Assembly (NCBI RefSeq): GCF_014889545.1
Contig: NZ_QKOF01000007.1
Coordinates: 119,625-165,717, forward strand
DNA length: 46,093 bases
Reading direction: 5' to 3'
From: Methanothermobacter thermautotrophicus
GTDB taxonomy: Archaea > Methanobacteriota > Methanobacteria > Methanobacteriales > Methanothermobacteraceae
Under the pieces are notes generated by a model that was not told the origin of the DNA, did no database searches, and worked only from the letters and a program-made list of their open reading frames with translations. The position numbers and the translations under genes were made by a program. Each line of letters starts with the position of its first letter. The stretch's first letter is position 1. Shown piece after piece: positions 1 through 8,211 of the stretch.

Positions 1-91
1 GTTCTTTTTCTGATGCCCTGTGCTCTTTAAGGAACTCAACATAGGAGTTCATGATCTTTATTCTATTAGCGACCCTCTCAATATCATTCAT
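1..91 (-). CDS. HEPN-domain (DUF86-like) toxin, 5' part only
   Basis: Only the first 30 or so codons are in the window; the gene runs off the left edge. Reading the minus strand from ATG 91 gives a short charged helical start (MNDIERVANRIKIMNSYVEF), as expected for the first helix of a HEPN/DUF86 protein. The stop of the upstream MNT nucleotidyltransferase gene overlaps this ATG by 8 bases, so the two are probably translationally coupled. A GGAG sits about 9 bases before ATG 91; a second in-frame ATG at 100 is too close to that GGAG. The HEPN identity is inferred mainly from the MNT partner, because the catalytic RX4-6H motif lies outside the window. Confidence 0.55.
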   Translation of the reverse strand, partial: MNDIERVANRIKIMNSYVEFLKEHRASEKE

Positions 92-497
92 GGCTGTCAT
101 CTCTCCTTTCAATGTACCTGGATACCCATCTCCTGTCATAGTATCTTCTATCCAGGTACCTTGAGAGTATGTAGTGTTCAAAGTCAACCTTCACGGACTT
201 ATTTTCAATTAAAGGCTTTCTAGACTTTATTATTTCATAATTAAGATTTACAGGAGCATCATTCATTATTACAAGGTCAATCCTGTCAGATTTGAGTAGA
301 GATGTAAGTTCTGATATTAATTCAAGTTTCACTTCGGACCTTTCAACCCTATCCAGATCATCATCAAGGAGTACTCCGATGTCAATGTCACTTAGAGGTC
401 CTCCACTTTCAGATGCCATCGAACCGAACAGGTAAGCCATCTTAACCTGAGCCTTATCTTTAAAGTAGCGCCTCAGCATCTCCATGACATCTTTCAT
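84..497 (-). CDS. MNT-type nucleotidyltransferase, antitoxin of a HEPN/MNT pair
   Basis: A small minimal nucleotidyltransferase of about 137 residues. The hallmark motif is plain: GS at residues 25-26 followed by SDIDIGV, giving the metal-binding Asp pair D37 and D39, with a third Asp (D74) in RIDLVIM. In HEPN/MNT systems this protein neutralises the HEPN RNase, in characterised cases by adding AMP to it. The downstream gene overlaps by 8 bases and looks like the HEPN partner. I chose ATG 497 because family members begin shortly before the GS motif; the frame stays open to a GTG at 545 (153 residues), and ATG 485 is also possible. Function is by family; the pairing is seen directly. Confidence 0.8.
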   Translation of the reverse strand: MKDVMEMLRRYFKDKAQVKMAYLFGSMASESGGPLSDIDIGVLLDDDLDRVERSEVKLELISELTSLLKSDRIDLVIMNDAPVNLNYEIIKSRKPLIENKSVKVDFEHYILSRYLDRRYYDRRWVSRYIERRDDSHE

Positions 498-666
498 ATG
501 ATTCCATATAAGGCCGATGCCATATACAATTTTCGTCGTGAGCACCTAGATAGGACTCTGCACATGTAATCGGATGGAATGGCTTTTAATTAGATGATAT
601 GGCTCTTTTCTCTATTTAAGAGGGTTTTCGTGGAGGAATGTAAACCTCTATCTGCATTCAGTTACC

Positions 667-673
667 AAAAAAA
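667..673 (-). terminator. T7 tract after the DUF368 gene
   Basis: A run of seven T on the minus strand, about 16 bases past the stop codon of the DUF368 gene. Archaeal RNA polymerase commonly terminates at such T tracts without a hairpin. It separates the DUF368 gene from the HEPN/MNT pair downstream. Confidence 0.5.
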
Positions 674-688
674 GTAGAACTGGAGGAT

Positions 689-1557
689 TCAGTAGTCAAT
701 GTAGTCGAAGCGGCTCTCAAGTATCATGACCAGCGCAAAGCCAGTGATGGCTATTACAGCCGATATTATGATGGATGAGGTATCAACAATTGATATCTTG
801 TTGTAGGGCAGCCTGAGGGTGCCTATCATGAGACCCACAAGGAATGACATGGTGACGGCCTCATGGTTCCTGAGGAGGTAGTCCAGGACCCTGGAGAAGC
901 TCATTATACCGAGGGCTGCACCTGCAATGAAGGTCACAATTTCAACTATGGCCAGCCTGTTAAGAACCCCGAGCATGTACTCGTACTGGTTCAGTAGAAG
1001 GAGAAGGAAGGCACCGGATATACCTGGCAGTATCATGGCGCATATCGCCACAAATCCTGATATGAATACAACCGGGAGTGTATGGTTTGCCTGTATGGGG
1101 TTAAGGCCAACAAAGATGTAGGCGAATATCAGACCCGCTGCACCGGATGCAATGTTCTTAACTGAAAACCCGTCGATCTTCTGGTAGACTACGTATGCTG
1201 ATGCCAGTATGAGGCCTGAGAAGAAGGCGTAGGTGTAGGCTACGTAGGTTGTTATGAAGAACAGTATGACCTTGGACAGTGTCAGTATGGCGAATGCTAT
1301 ACCTGTGAGGAGAGGTATGAAGAGTTCAAAGTCAACCTCCTCCCTTATGGATTTCCTTGTAGCTGCCAGGTCACCCTTAAGGAGGGGCCTTATGAATCCG
1401 AACTTTATGCTGCTTATGGCATGCACCAGCCTCTCATATATGCCTGTTATAAGTGCTATGGTTCCTCCTGAGATTCCGGGCATCACGTCTGCGCTTCCCA
1501 TGAAAAGTCCGCGAAGAATATTGCCAGAAAACCCTTAAATTTCTCATAGTAATCCAT
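689..1557 (-). pseudogene. DUF368 membrane protein (undecaprenyl/polyprenyl-phosphate translocase-like), frameshifted near its start
   Basis: The long frame (ATG 1501 to 689, 270 residues) starts at MGSADVMPGISGGT, the conserved loop of DUF368 proteins, and has about eight membrane segments. Bacterial DUF368 proteins have been implicated in recycling polyprenyl-phosphate carriers; the role in archaea is not established. The usual first helix is missing from this frame but is present upstream in another one: ATG 1557, with a GGAGG six bases before it, reads MDYYEKFKGFLAIFFA. Adding one G near 1510-1513 (GCG GGA CTT TTC ATG) joins this to MGSADV exactly as the family predicts. So one base is missing, through mutation or sequencing error. 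A shorter product from ATG 1501 would lack the first helix and has no good ribosome site. Confidence 0.75.
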
Positions 1558-1640
1558 CAGAATCCTCCATACATGGAATTGAAGAAGATATTTATGTCCT
1601 TCATGCATATAAAGTTGCGGTGCTCTGGGTGTTAATTGAG

Positions 1641-2510
1641 CTACCAGACCTCTGAGGCGTGGTTCCTGAGAACATCAACTATCATGTTCACCTTGCCCTC
1701 ACCGAGCATGAGGCGGCTCCTTGATATGTGTTCCGGGATCTGGCAGGGCTTCATTATCATGCAGTATTCGTCGTCCTCCATGATGGTGCAGGAGCTGTTG
1801 ATGAATGCAACGATGGCGTTGACCCATGATACATAGATCTCCTCTGATTCAAGGAACTCCTTGAGTGTGGCGGCATTTCTCTTTGCCTGGGTGGATGGTG
1901 ACCTTATCTCCTCCTTCCTGAGATCATCGTCCAGGAACCAGCGATCACCCCTAACTATATATTTTCCTGAGTAGGACTTGGTCTCAATCACATAGACCCC
2001 TGTGGGCCCCACAACAATGTGATCGATGTTTCCGTGGGCACCTGGAAGGTGAACGTCGTTGAAGATGTGGTATCCCTGGGGGAGCCGTCGGAGGCAGCTG
2101 GCAACTATGAGTTCCCCGACATGACCCTTCTTCCAGCCCCTACCCCTCATCTCACTCATCTTCATGATTGGAAGGGAGATTATAATGATCATGGGCCCTG
2201 TGATGATCAGGAGGAAGGCCCAGGCGATATTCTTCATGCTAAGAAGTAATCCGGATGCGAATATCAGGGCCCCGGCAGGGAGTGTCCAGTGCACTGCCCT
2301 TGAGAGCCTCCAGTACCTTTCAGCCTTCCTCTCTGCATGGGTCTTCCTGAAGGATTCCGGTACATTTTTTGTCAGGTTACGGTATTCATGGAGGCTGTTA
2401 ACGTAAAGTAAAGGTGAACCGCACTCGTCGCACATGTAAAATACCCAGAATTCCTCTTCAGAGTTTATCTGCCAGTAGTGGTTACAGTTCTCACATATGA
2501 GGTAGGCCAT
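1641..2510 (-). CDS. NERD-domain nuclease-like membrane protein with N-terminal zinc ribbon
   Basis: A 289-residue protein in three parts. Residues 1-35 form a zinc ribbon with CxxC pairs at C6/C9 and C27/C30. Residues about 75-115 are two hydrophobic segments, probably a membrane hairpin. Residues about 130-250 are a NERD domain: GELIVASCL, then GNIDHIVVGPTGVYVIETKS, with the Asp and the ExK triad of PD-(D/E)XK-like nucleases. NERD proteins are thought to process nucleic acid but are little studied. Start ATG 2510 follows GTGATACC. The gene stands alone, 80-odd bases upstream of the DUF368 gene. The DNA substrate is unknown. Confidence 0.8.
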   Translation of the reverse strand: MAYLICENCNHYWQINSEEEFWVFYMCDECGSPLLYVNSLHEYRNLTKNVPESFRKTHAERKAERYWRLSRAVHWTLPAGALIFASGLLLSMKNIAWAFLLIITGPMIIIISLPIMKMSEMRGRGWKKGHVGELIVASCLRRLPQGYHIFNDVHLPGAHGNIDHIVVGPTGVYVIETKSYSGKYIVRGDRWFLDDDLRKEEIRSPSTQAKRNAATLKEFLESEEIYVSWVNAIVAFINSSCTIMEDDEYCMIMKPCQIPEHISRSRLMLGEGKVNMIVDVLRNHASEVW

Positions 2511-2755
2511 GGTATCACTTAAAAAGATGTTTCCCCTTTAACCTATGGGGTGAGTTTATTATATCCTTTTTCCTTGCGGAGCTCTTTTGTGCGTGGATAA
2601 CAATATGACCGGGACATGATAGGGTATGGATCGCAACATTTGGTCCTTATATGCAGAGTGTATCACGGGCGCGCCTCAGCCACATGATATCTGTTACGTG
2701 CATATTCACCCTTTGTTCCATTCCACATATACTAGGGTTTTGTTTTTCTTTAGCA

Positions 2756-2839
2756 ATACTGCAGTCCTTCTTTAAACAGGGTTTTGCAGTATAACTGTAG
2801 CTCATATCTGGATTGGGGTTCATTTCTAAAGTTTTATAA
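2756..2839 (+). promoter_or_regulatory. Inverted repeat and TATA box before the small RHH gene
   Basis: The 367-base gap 2511-2877 holds a perfect 8-bp inverted repeat (ATACTGCA at 2756-2763, TGCAGTAT at 2785-2792) and, further on, TTTTATAA at 2832-2839. The TATA box predicts a start near 2861, just before the AAGGGGGT ribosome site of the RHH-like gene at 2878. The inverted repeat could be an operator, possibly for the RHH protein itself, or a hairpin. Apart from a TATA-like element for the NERD gene I see nothing else in the gap. Confidence 0.4.
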
Positions 2840-2877
2840 GTTCCGTGGACAAAGTTTATGTAAGGGGGTATAATCTT

Positions 2878-3051
2878 ATGGCTGGAAGGAGACCCGGAGG
2901 AGGACTTAAAACCATGGACCCTGTTGTTGTCAGACTCTACTCTGATGAAATCGAGGCCCTTAAAAGAAAAGTCCCGCCCAAGACAAGTATGAGTGCCTAT
3001 ATCCGAAAAATAATTCTTGATCACCTGAAGGAGGATAATCTTCTTGAATGA
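2878..3051 (+). CDS. Small ribbon-helix-helix (CopG/Arc-like) DNA-binding protein
   Basis: A 57-residue basic protein starting MAGRRPGGGL. The stretch TMDPVVVRLYSDEIEALKRK, then TSMSAYIRKIILDHL, has the pattern of a ribbon-helix-helix fold: a beta strand with alternating residues (VVVRL), a helix, a turn with Ser/Thr, and a second helix (SAYIRKIILDHL). Such proteins dimerise and bind inverted repeats, usually as repressors. Start ATG 2878 is supported by AAGGGGGT at about 2862-2869; an in-frame start at 2845 lies upstream of the predicted transcription start. No antitoxin-type partner gene follows it. The function is inferred from the pattern. Confidence 0.7.
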   Translation: MAGRRPGGGLKTMDPVVVRLYSDEIEALKRKVPPKTSMSAYIRKIILDHLKEDNLLE

Positions 3052-3334
3052 GATCAATATACTGTTATGTTCATAATTTCATATGGATACCTGCTATCGG
3101 CAGTATCTAACCAGGTAATGACTTCCAGTAATGGCCTTCTATATCATGGGGAGTATCAACCCACTGCTTATTAAATTACAGTCTCCAGGGTGGCATCCAT
3201 GCCCTCTTCGATTCTTTCATTTTATTGAGACTGAAATTTGCGCTGGAATGGAGTAGTTAAACCATCCAGTATATATATTAATGGTGATTTACACCCATCT
3301 GATGCCATTTTAATTTTTATGAAAAATCCGGGAT
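3052..3334. other. Convergent intergenic region without a gene
   Basis: This stretch of about 280 bases lies between the plus-strand RHH gene and the minus-strand sensor kinase. It is AT-rich, with T-rich runs on both strands (for example TTTAATTTTTATG near 3309), and probably serves to stop transcription from both sides. I find no open frame with a ribosome site and no RNA gene. Confidence 0.4.
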
Positions 3335-3366
3335 AACCTTCGTTAAACGTCACTATTACGAAGGTT
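3335..3366 (-). terminator. Hairpin terminator overlapping the stop codon of the sensor kinase
   Basis: Perfect 9-bp arms AACCTTCGT (3335-3343) and ACGAAGGTT (3358-3366) form a hairpin on the minus-strand transcript, followed by a T-rich stretch (ATTTTTC). The upstream arm contains the last codons of the kinase and touches its TAA stop (3356-3358). The layout resembles a bacterial intrinsic terminator, which is not the usual archaeal signal. Confidence 0.55.
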
Positions 3367-5008
3367 CCATCTGGAAGCCTATCCTGAACTCTGTACCGTG
3401 ATCACGTCTGATGTTGAGGGTTCCATCCAGCTGCTGGGTGAGTATCCTCACCAGCATAAGACCCAGGGTATCGGTGCCCTCAGGGTCAATATCCTCAGGT
3501 AAACCAACACCATCATCAGCCACCACCAGCACAGCCCTGCCATCCTCCACCTTGATACTCACTGCAATGGTTCCGGTGCCATCAGGGAAGGCGTACTTGA
3601 CGCTGTTTGTCACGAGCTCATTTATCATGAGCCCCAGCGGTATCGCGGTGTCAATATCCGGTTTAATATCATCAACCTCAATCACGGTCCTTACCCCTGC
3701 ACCATAGGAGATGACTATATCATTCACCAGCCGCTCCACGTACTCCCTGAAATTGATCCTGGCCAGTGACTCCGACTGGTAGAGGTGCTCATGTATCATT
3801 GCCATCACCTTTATACGGCCCTGACTCTCCTTCAGCACATCAAGGACCTCATCATCCCCCACCCTGAGGCCCTGGAGGTTCAGGAGACTGGATACTATCT
3901 GGAGGTTGTTCTTGACCCGGTGGTGCACCTCCCTCAGAAGGACCTCCTTCTCCCTCAGGGATCTCTCGATCTCCGTGATATCCGCCATGGAGGCCACGCT
4001 CCTCATGGTACCCGGAATCATATCCACGGTCATCTGCATGTGCCTGACATCACCATGACGGTTACGGAACCGGAAGGTGTACCTCCTCGGTGCAAGGCCC
4101 GGGTCCCTCCTTCGAAGGTAATGATACCTCTTCATCCTTTCAAGGTCCTCGTCCACCACGAACTCGGTCCAGCTCTTCTTCCCCTCTATCTCATCCCTTG
4201 AATAGCCGCTCAGCCTCTCAAATTCCCGGTTGGCCAGGATTATGGTGGTGTCCTCATCCACTATGGTGGTCGCAGTCCCTGTGGTCTCAAATATGGTCCT
4301 GTAGAGTTTCTCCTTTTCCATGAGTTCCTCTTCAAGCTGTTTCTCCCTTGTGAGGTCCTCATAGACTGTCACCACCTCACCTGAGGATAATCTGTACACG
4401 AAGTTATCCCTCCATCCACTTATTCTCTCGTCACTGTACCGGGCGGTTGGAAAGTGCTCAGGATTTCCCGTCACGTAGACCCTCCTCATGACCTCAAGGA
4501 GTCCGAAATCATCCACACCTGGAAATACCTCGGTAACCCTTCTTCCAAGGACGTCATCCCTCTTAACACCCTCAACTTCCTCAGCGGCACTGTTGAGGTC
4601 CCTTAAAATGAAGTCCTCCCCATCATCCACGGCCTCGTAGACCGCGACGCAGGTGTTGATGTTTTCAAAGAGTTCCCTGTATCGTTCCCCCTCCAGGACA
4701 AGTCTATCTATGATAAACTCCATGCACTCCCTGATTTCCTCCCCTCCCGGGGGTTTCCCCAGGCATCCGTGGGGGCAGGTTACGACGACGTCCTCATCAA
4801 AGTCCAGGAGGTACATGAGGGGCGCCCCGATGTCAAGTGAAGCCCATCCGGGGACCTTCTCAGGGGCTGTGTATACCAGTACAAGGTCGGCATCGGCCTC
4901 CCTTTCAGGGGTGTCAGTGACAGTCACCTCAAAGCCGGATGACCTGAGCTTCTCCACAAGGTCAGATACGTCGGCTTCAACGTCCCTTACAAAAAGAATC
5001 CTCAGCAT
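3356..5008 (-). CDS. Soluble sensor histidine kinase: pseudo-receiver, two PAS, HisKA_2, HATPase
   Basis: A 550-residue cytoplasmic kinase with no membrane segment. Residues 1-110 look like a receiver fold ([18 protein letters not shown]), but the strand that should end in the phospho-acceptor Asp reads ADLVLVYTA, so it probably cannot be phosphorylated. PAS domains follow at about 112-222 and 235-345. The HisKA_2 box [18 protein letters not shown] lies near residue 361, with the N box ([16 protein letters not shown], about 464) and G box (DDGVGLP, about 502) of the ATPase domain. Kinases of this class are common in Methanobacteriales and often have no neighbouring regulator; none is seen here. 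ATG 5008 gives the full receiver-like start. A 63-bp block is identical to the kinase at 18297-20258. Confidence 0.9.
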   Translation of the reverse strand: MLRILFVRDVEADVSDLVEKLRSSGFEVTVTDTPEREADADLVLVYTAPEKVPGWASLDIGAPLMYLLDFDEDVVVTCPHGCLGKPPGGEEIRECMEFIIDRLVLEGERYRELFENINTCVAVYEAVDDGEDFILRDLNSAAEEVEGVKRDDVLGRRVTEVFPGVDDFGLLEVMRRVYVTGNPEHFPTARYSDERISGWRDNFVYRLSSGEVVTVYEDLTREKQLEEELMEKEKLYRTIFETTGTATTIVDEDTTIILANREFERLSGYSRDEIEGKKSWTEFVVDEDLERMKRYHYLRRRDPGLAPRRYTFRFRNRHGDVRHMQMTVDMIPGTMRSVASMADITEIERSLREKEVLLREVHHRVKNNLQIVSSLLNLQGLRVGDDEVLDVLKESQGRIKVMAMIHEHLYQSESLARINFREYVERLVNDIVISYGAGVRTVIEVDDIKPDIDTAIPLGLMINELVTNSVKYAFPDGTGTIAVSIKVEDGRAVLVVADDGVGLPEDIDPEGTDTLGLMLVRILTQQLDGTLNIRRDHGTEFRIGFQMEPS

Positions 5009-5040
5009 TCCTCACACGCCCTCCATGGCCTCCAGTAGGA

Positions 5041-5133
5041 TTCACACAGGTATTAATTTGATTGTGATATACTTCTCTGGATGGTGTTCTAGGGAAGCAA
5101 GTAACTTCACACAGGTATTAATTTGATTGTGAT
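5041..5133. repeat. Two 28-bp direct repeats upstream of the sensor kinase
   Basis: The same 28 bases, beginning TTCACACAGGTATTAATTTG, occur at 5041-5068 and 5106-5133, exactly 65 bases apart. On the minus strand each copy carries an AATTAATA element that could act as a TATA box for the kinase starting at 5008. The repeat may be a duplicated promoter or operator. No transposon ends are seen. Confidence 0.85.
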
Positions 5134-5180
5134 TGGCATGTTTACCATTGAATGGAGGATGTTATCCTGTGTTGTCCCCA

Positions 5181-5867
5181 TCACTCCTCCCTGAAGGACC
5201 TCCGGGTCCTCATCTCCTCGAGGTTTGAGACTATCCTTTGAAGGTCACCTGCGGGTATGCTGACCATGACATCCTCGTCCCTGATGTCCATGTGCCTCCT
5301 TGATCCGGTGTCACCGAAGCCATAGGTTACCTTACCTGTGAGGTAGGGGAGTGCTACCATTGAACTGCATATGGGCCCTGAATCTGCCCCCAGTCCATGT
5401 GAACCTGAATCATAGGCGTTGGCGTGGAGTATCTCCATTGCCTGCCTGGCATTGCATACTATGAATATGACGTCTGGTTCGAACTCGGCCCTTCCAAGTG
5501 GTGCGAATATGAGGGCCCTGAATATGCCCGGTTCAATGTTAAGATTGTTCCGCCAGGAGCGCTGGACCGCCGGGATGTCCCTGTAGACCCCCATGGCCGT
5601 GAGGAATGCTCCGCTTCTCATATTGGCCGGGAACTCTTTCGCGTCCCTTAACCCTGTGTACCTTGCACCCCCCATACATTCCTCCTCATCTGCAGTTGCA
5701 TAGAAGACCTCCCCCTTCATGGCCCTCTCAAGCTTCTCGCAGAACCTCGATTTACCTTCCTCCCTTTCTATGTCCCGTGGCTCCCTCACTGACCACCTTA
5801 TGGCCACGGGTTCATTCTCAAGCTTCAAAAGTTCCCTGAACCTTTCACCGATCTGAGTGTAGTCCAT
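5181..5867 (-). CDS. DUF169 family protein
   Basis: A 228-residue soluble protein of the DUF169 family, recognised from the pattern LLKLENEPVAIRW near the start, several Cys including FCEKLERA and EEECMGGARYTGL, the central FEPDVIFIVCNARQAMEIL and the late GPICSSMVALPYLTGKV. DUF169 proteins are widespread in methanogens and anaerobes; their biochemical role is not known to me, although the conserved Cys suggest metal or cofactor binding. Start ATG 5867 follows GGAGGTGCTTTA. It is a single gene with its own promoter carrying repeated TCTGGA elements. Confidence 0.8.
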   Translation of the reverse strand: MDYTQIGERFRELLKLENEPVAIRWSVREPRDIEREEGKSRFCEKLERAMKGEVFYATADEEECMGGARYTGLRDAKEFPANMRSGAFLTAMGVYRDIPAVQRSWRNNLNIEPGIFRALIFAPLGRAEFEPDVIFIVCNARQAMEILHANAYDSGSHGLGADSGPICSSMVALPYLTGKVTYGFGDTGSRRHMDIRDEDVMVSIPAGDLQRIVSNLEEMRTRRSFREE

Positions 5868-5876
5868 TAAAGCACC

Positions 5877-5920
5877 TCCAGATTTATTATTTAATTCTGG
5901 ATTATAAATTATTATCTGGA
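5877..5920 (-). promoter_or_regulatory. DUF169 promoter with TCTGGA operator-like repeats
   Basis: On the minus strand, AATTTATAATCC (about 5901-5912) is a good TATA box, predicting a start close to 5882 and a leader of about 15 bases. The hexamer TCTGGA occurs at 5896-5901 and 5915-5920 and its inverse TCCAGA at 5877-5882, bracketing the TATA box and the start. The arrangement suggests a repressor site. Confidence 0.45.
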
Positions 5921-6076
5921 CACCCTCATTTTTATGAGCATCTGGCTGAGGTGAAGCCTTTAAACCTGAACCCCCACATCCTCAGATGGTTCAGAGTCTG
6001 GCATTATTTTAACCTATGAATACTGTTTTCATTTCCATGATTAGTTATTAGAGGGATATTACTCATTGTTATATGA

Positions 6077-6136
6077 TTTCTGCAGAAAAGAGAATCTGAA
6101 TTAATTAAGTGAACCACAAATGATAAGGTTTATAAT
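6077..6136 (+). promoter_or_regulatory. Palindrome and TATA box before the zinc-ribbon/M48 operon
   Basis: The 320-base gap 5868-6187 contains the perfect 12-bp palindrome TTTCTGCAGAAA (6077-6088) and TTTATAAT (6129-6136) in an AT-rich setting. The TATA box predicts a start near 6160, ahead of the GGGAGG ribosome site of the gene at 6188. The palindrome may be an operator. The rest of the gap shows no gene. Confidence 0.45.
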
Positions 6137-6187
6137 TTAAAAGGCAAATTATGAATTAGAGTTAAACATTTTTTTGGGGAGGTCTCA

Positions 6188-6617
6188 ATGTCCAGAGAAA
6201 CCACAGATAGTATTTGCTGTGAGAAATGTGGTGAAGAGGTTTCTCCCGGGTTTAAGTTCTGCACCAGCTGCGGCGCCCCTATTAGACAGGGTCCTGCTGA
6301 TACTGGGGATAAGGGTACTGAAGGATATGTGCATACCTTTTTATGTCCTGAATGAAGTCCAGTTTGAAGATTTAAAGAGGAATTTCCATGAGCTGGAGTC
6401 AAAGTTTTTCAGTGCAGTCGATAATGCTATTGATTCTGCAGGAAGCGTACTCCTGAACCCTGGTGGAAATGGCTCAAGGGAGGACGGTGGCACTTATCTT
6501 GTATGTGATAGGTGCAATGCTCACTACAGGGTCAGACCACTGGATGATCTGTCTGATTTTTCAGGGACATGCAAGTGCGGAGGAAGGCTAAGATTCATTG
6601 AAAAATTCCGGAGATGA
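6188..6617 (+). pseudogene. Double zinc-ribbon protein, frameshifted
   Basis: ATG 6188, preceded by GGGAGG, opens a clear zinc ribbon: CEKCGEEVSPGFKFCTSCGA, then a linker and HTFLCPE, ending at TGA 6353-6355. The next reading frame continues as VQFEDLKRNFHELESKFF and ends with a second ribbon (LVCDRCNAHYRV, then CKCGG) at 6617. The two halves belong together: without the shift the first half is only 55 residues and the second has no ribosome site. A two-base deletion at about 6354, giving CPEC..VQFEDL, or a one-base insertion would explain it. The intact protein would have about 144 residues. Its stop lies five bases before the metalloprotease GTG, so the two form an operon. Function unknown. 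Confidence 0.7.
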
Positions 6618-6621
6618 TAAT

Positions 6622-7557
6622 GTGGGAGAGATAAAGAAACTGGAACTTCTCCATCCCAGTGAATATGAGCATCCTCTTGACCTTAAGGCCCTTCAAGCCC
6701 TCGAGGGAACACCCGGTCTTGAAAGCCTAACACGTAAGTTGTTCAAACATGGTGTGGAGAGGGACCTACGTTTGCAATATACTGGAAGCTACATAAAGGT
6801 CAATGAAAGAAGTTTTTCTGAAGTTTACGACATTCTTGTTGACGTGTGCAACACTCTTCATCTCAAAAAGATACCCGACCTCTACATTTCATGGGATTAC
6901 AGTATTAACGGTTTTACAGCTGGATCGGAAAACCCAATAATAGGCTTAACTTCAGGCGCCATAGACTTACTAACAGACAATGAACTCAGATACGTGCTAG
7001 GTCATGAAGTTGGACATATAAAAAGTGGGCATATGCTCTACCAGACGATGGCAGAGGTTATACCCATCATTGGTGACATCCTTGGAACAGCAACACTGGG
7101 CATAGGCGGAATTATAGGTACAGGACTTCAACTTGCTCTGCTCTACTGGTGGCGCATGTCAGAGTTTACAGCTGACCGGGCCGGGCTACTGGCATGCCAG
7201 GACGAAGATTCCGTGATAAACGCCCTGATCAAAATGGCGGGTGCTCCAAAAAAATTTTTTGACAGGATTGAAAGGGATGCATTCCTTGAACAGGCAAGGG
7301 AATTCAGGGATTATGACTATGACAGCCTTGATAAGGTAGGGAAGGCGCTTCTTGTAATGGATAACACCCATCCATGGACCGTTATGAGGGCATCCGAAAT
7401 TCTTGAATGGATTGAATCCGGGGCATACAGTGAGATCATGGAGAGACACACCACTGGACAGCTGGAAAACGGTTTCAATTGCCCAAAATGTGGAACAACC
7501 CTCAAAGGTGATGAGAACTTCTGCGGGATGTGCGGCTCAAAGTTATGGGGCCGATGA
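6622..7557 (+). CDS. M48-family zinc metalloprotease with C-terminal zinc ribbon
   Basis: About 311 residues. The zinc-protease motif HEVGH (residues 128-132) sits in VLGHEVGHIKSGH, and the third ligand is probably Glu in SEFTADRAGL near residue 180, as in M48 (HtpX/Ste24-like) proteases. Between them lies a hydrophobic glycine-rich stretch (about 140-170), likely membrane-inserted. The last 30 residues form a zinc ribbon (NCPKCGTTL, then CGMCGSKL). Start GTG 6622 has GGAG nine bases upstream; TTG 6598 is an in-frame alternative overlapping the previous gene. It follows a zinc-ribbon gene in the same operon. Probable role: membrane-associated proteolysis or quality control; substrate unknown. 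Confidence 0.85.
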   Translation: MGEIKKLELLHPSEYEHPLDLKALQALEGTPGLESLTRKLFKHGVERDLRLQYTGSYIKVNERSFSEVYDILVDVCNTLHLKKIPDLYISWDYSINGFTAGSENPIIGLTSGAIDLLTDNELRYVLGHEVGHIKSGHMLYQTMAEVIPIIGDILGTATLGIGGIIGTGLQLALLYWWRMSEFTADRAGLLACQDEDSVINALIKMAGAPKKFFDRIERDAFLEQAREFRDYDYDSLDKVGKALLVMDNTHPWTVMRASEILEWIESGAYSEIMERHTTGQLENGFNCPKCGTTLKGDENFCGMCGSKLWGR

Positions 7558-7793
7558 ACCATCATTTATTCATTTCTTTCTGGTTGCAGAGTATAAACCC
7601 GAATGAGGACTGATAGGAGGGGGCTCACCAGCAGCATCTTTAATCACCCATGCGCCGGGCATGGAGCGTATTCATGTTGGTGTTCAGGAGGGTCCAGATG
7701 CTTAGAGGTCAGCGCATTATAGGCTGTATAGTTATAAGCATATTTTTACACGCCATGCACGGGTTTACATGATGTGGCTATCTGATTTGAAGA
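7558..7793. other. Convergent intergenic region
   Basis: This stretch of 236 bases lies between the M48 gene (plus) and the YkvA gene (minus). I find no gene or clear hairpin; a TATTTTTAC stretch near 7740 could help stop transcription. Confidence 0.3.
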
Positions 7794-8210
7794 TTATTTA
7801 AGGCCTGTATATTCCAGTACACTCAACCTCTTATCACCCAGTATCTCGGAGGTCCTTGAAATGCATTCCCCAATCACCGCTTCAAGGTCCTCATCGCCGC
7901 CCCAGTACTCCTCAAGGAACCGGTAGCCCATCCTCCCTGCAATCCTATCAACCACCACAGAGCAGAGGTAGACGTCATCTATGTATCCATGGGGACCGTA
8001 TATCTCCTCAGGTATGACGTCATGGGGGGCCACAAGGTAGCCCATGGCTGCGCAGATCATAAGCCGATCCTCCCTCCGGATCTCCCTGCTCTGCAGGAGG
8101 TCTGCAAGGAGTCTGAAGAGGTCCGGGGCGTAGTCAACAATCCTCTCATATTCTCCACGGTAACTGTTGAGGTTATCACGGAGTATATCATAGAAATCTG
8201 TGAATTCCAT
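7794..8210 (-). CDS. DUF1232/YkvA-like protein
   Basis: A 138-residue protein with the DUF1232 signature near its centre: GYLVAPHDVIPEE followed by GYIDDVYLCSVVVDRI, matching the family pattern of a hydrophobic helix, Pro-Asp turn and G-x-DD. Family members are often membrane-linked, but this copy has only one weak hydrophobic helix. ATG 8210 follows GGTGAT at a spacing of five and comes one base after the stop of the helicase gene, so the two are co-transcribed; GTG 8219 is a less likely start. The link to the helicase-nuclease suggests an accessory role in DNA repair or defence, but that is inference. Confidence 0.75.
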   Translation of the reverse strand: MEFTDFYDILRDNLNSYRGEYERIVDYAPDLFRLLADLLQSREIRREDRLMICAAMGYLVAPHDVIPEEIYGPHGYIDDVYLCSVVVDRIAGRMGYRFLEEYWGGDEDLEAVIGECISRTSEILGDKRLSVLEYTGLK

Positions 8211-8211
8211 A

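Noticed and set aside
2647-3057. A 136-residue minus-strand frame opposite the small RHH gene
   Set aside because: Its sequence shows no domain, it has no ribosome site, and it covers the promoter and inverted repeat of the plus-strand gene, which has better evidence.
6174-6240. In-frame extension MGRSQCPEK... of the second zinc-ribbon half
   Set aside because: The same bases in the other frame give a perfect zinc ribbon with a ribosome site, so this is an out-of-frame reading.
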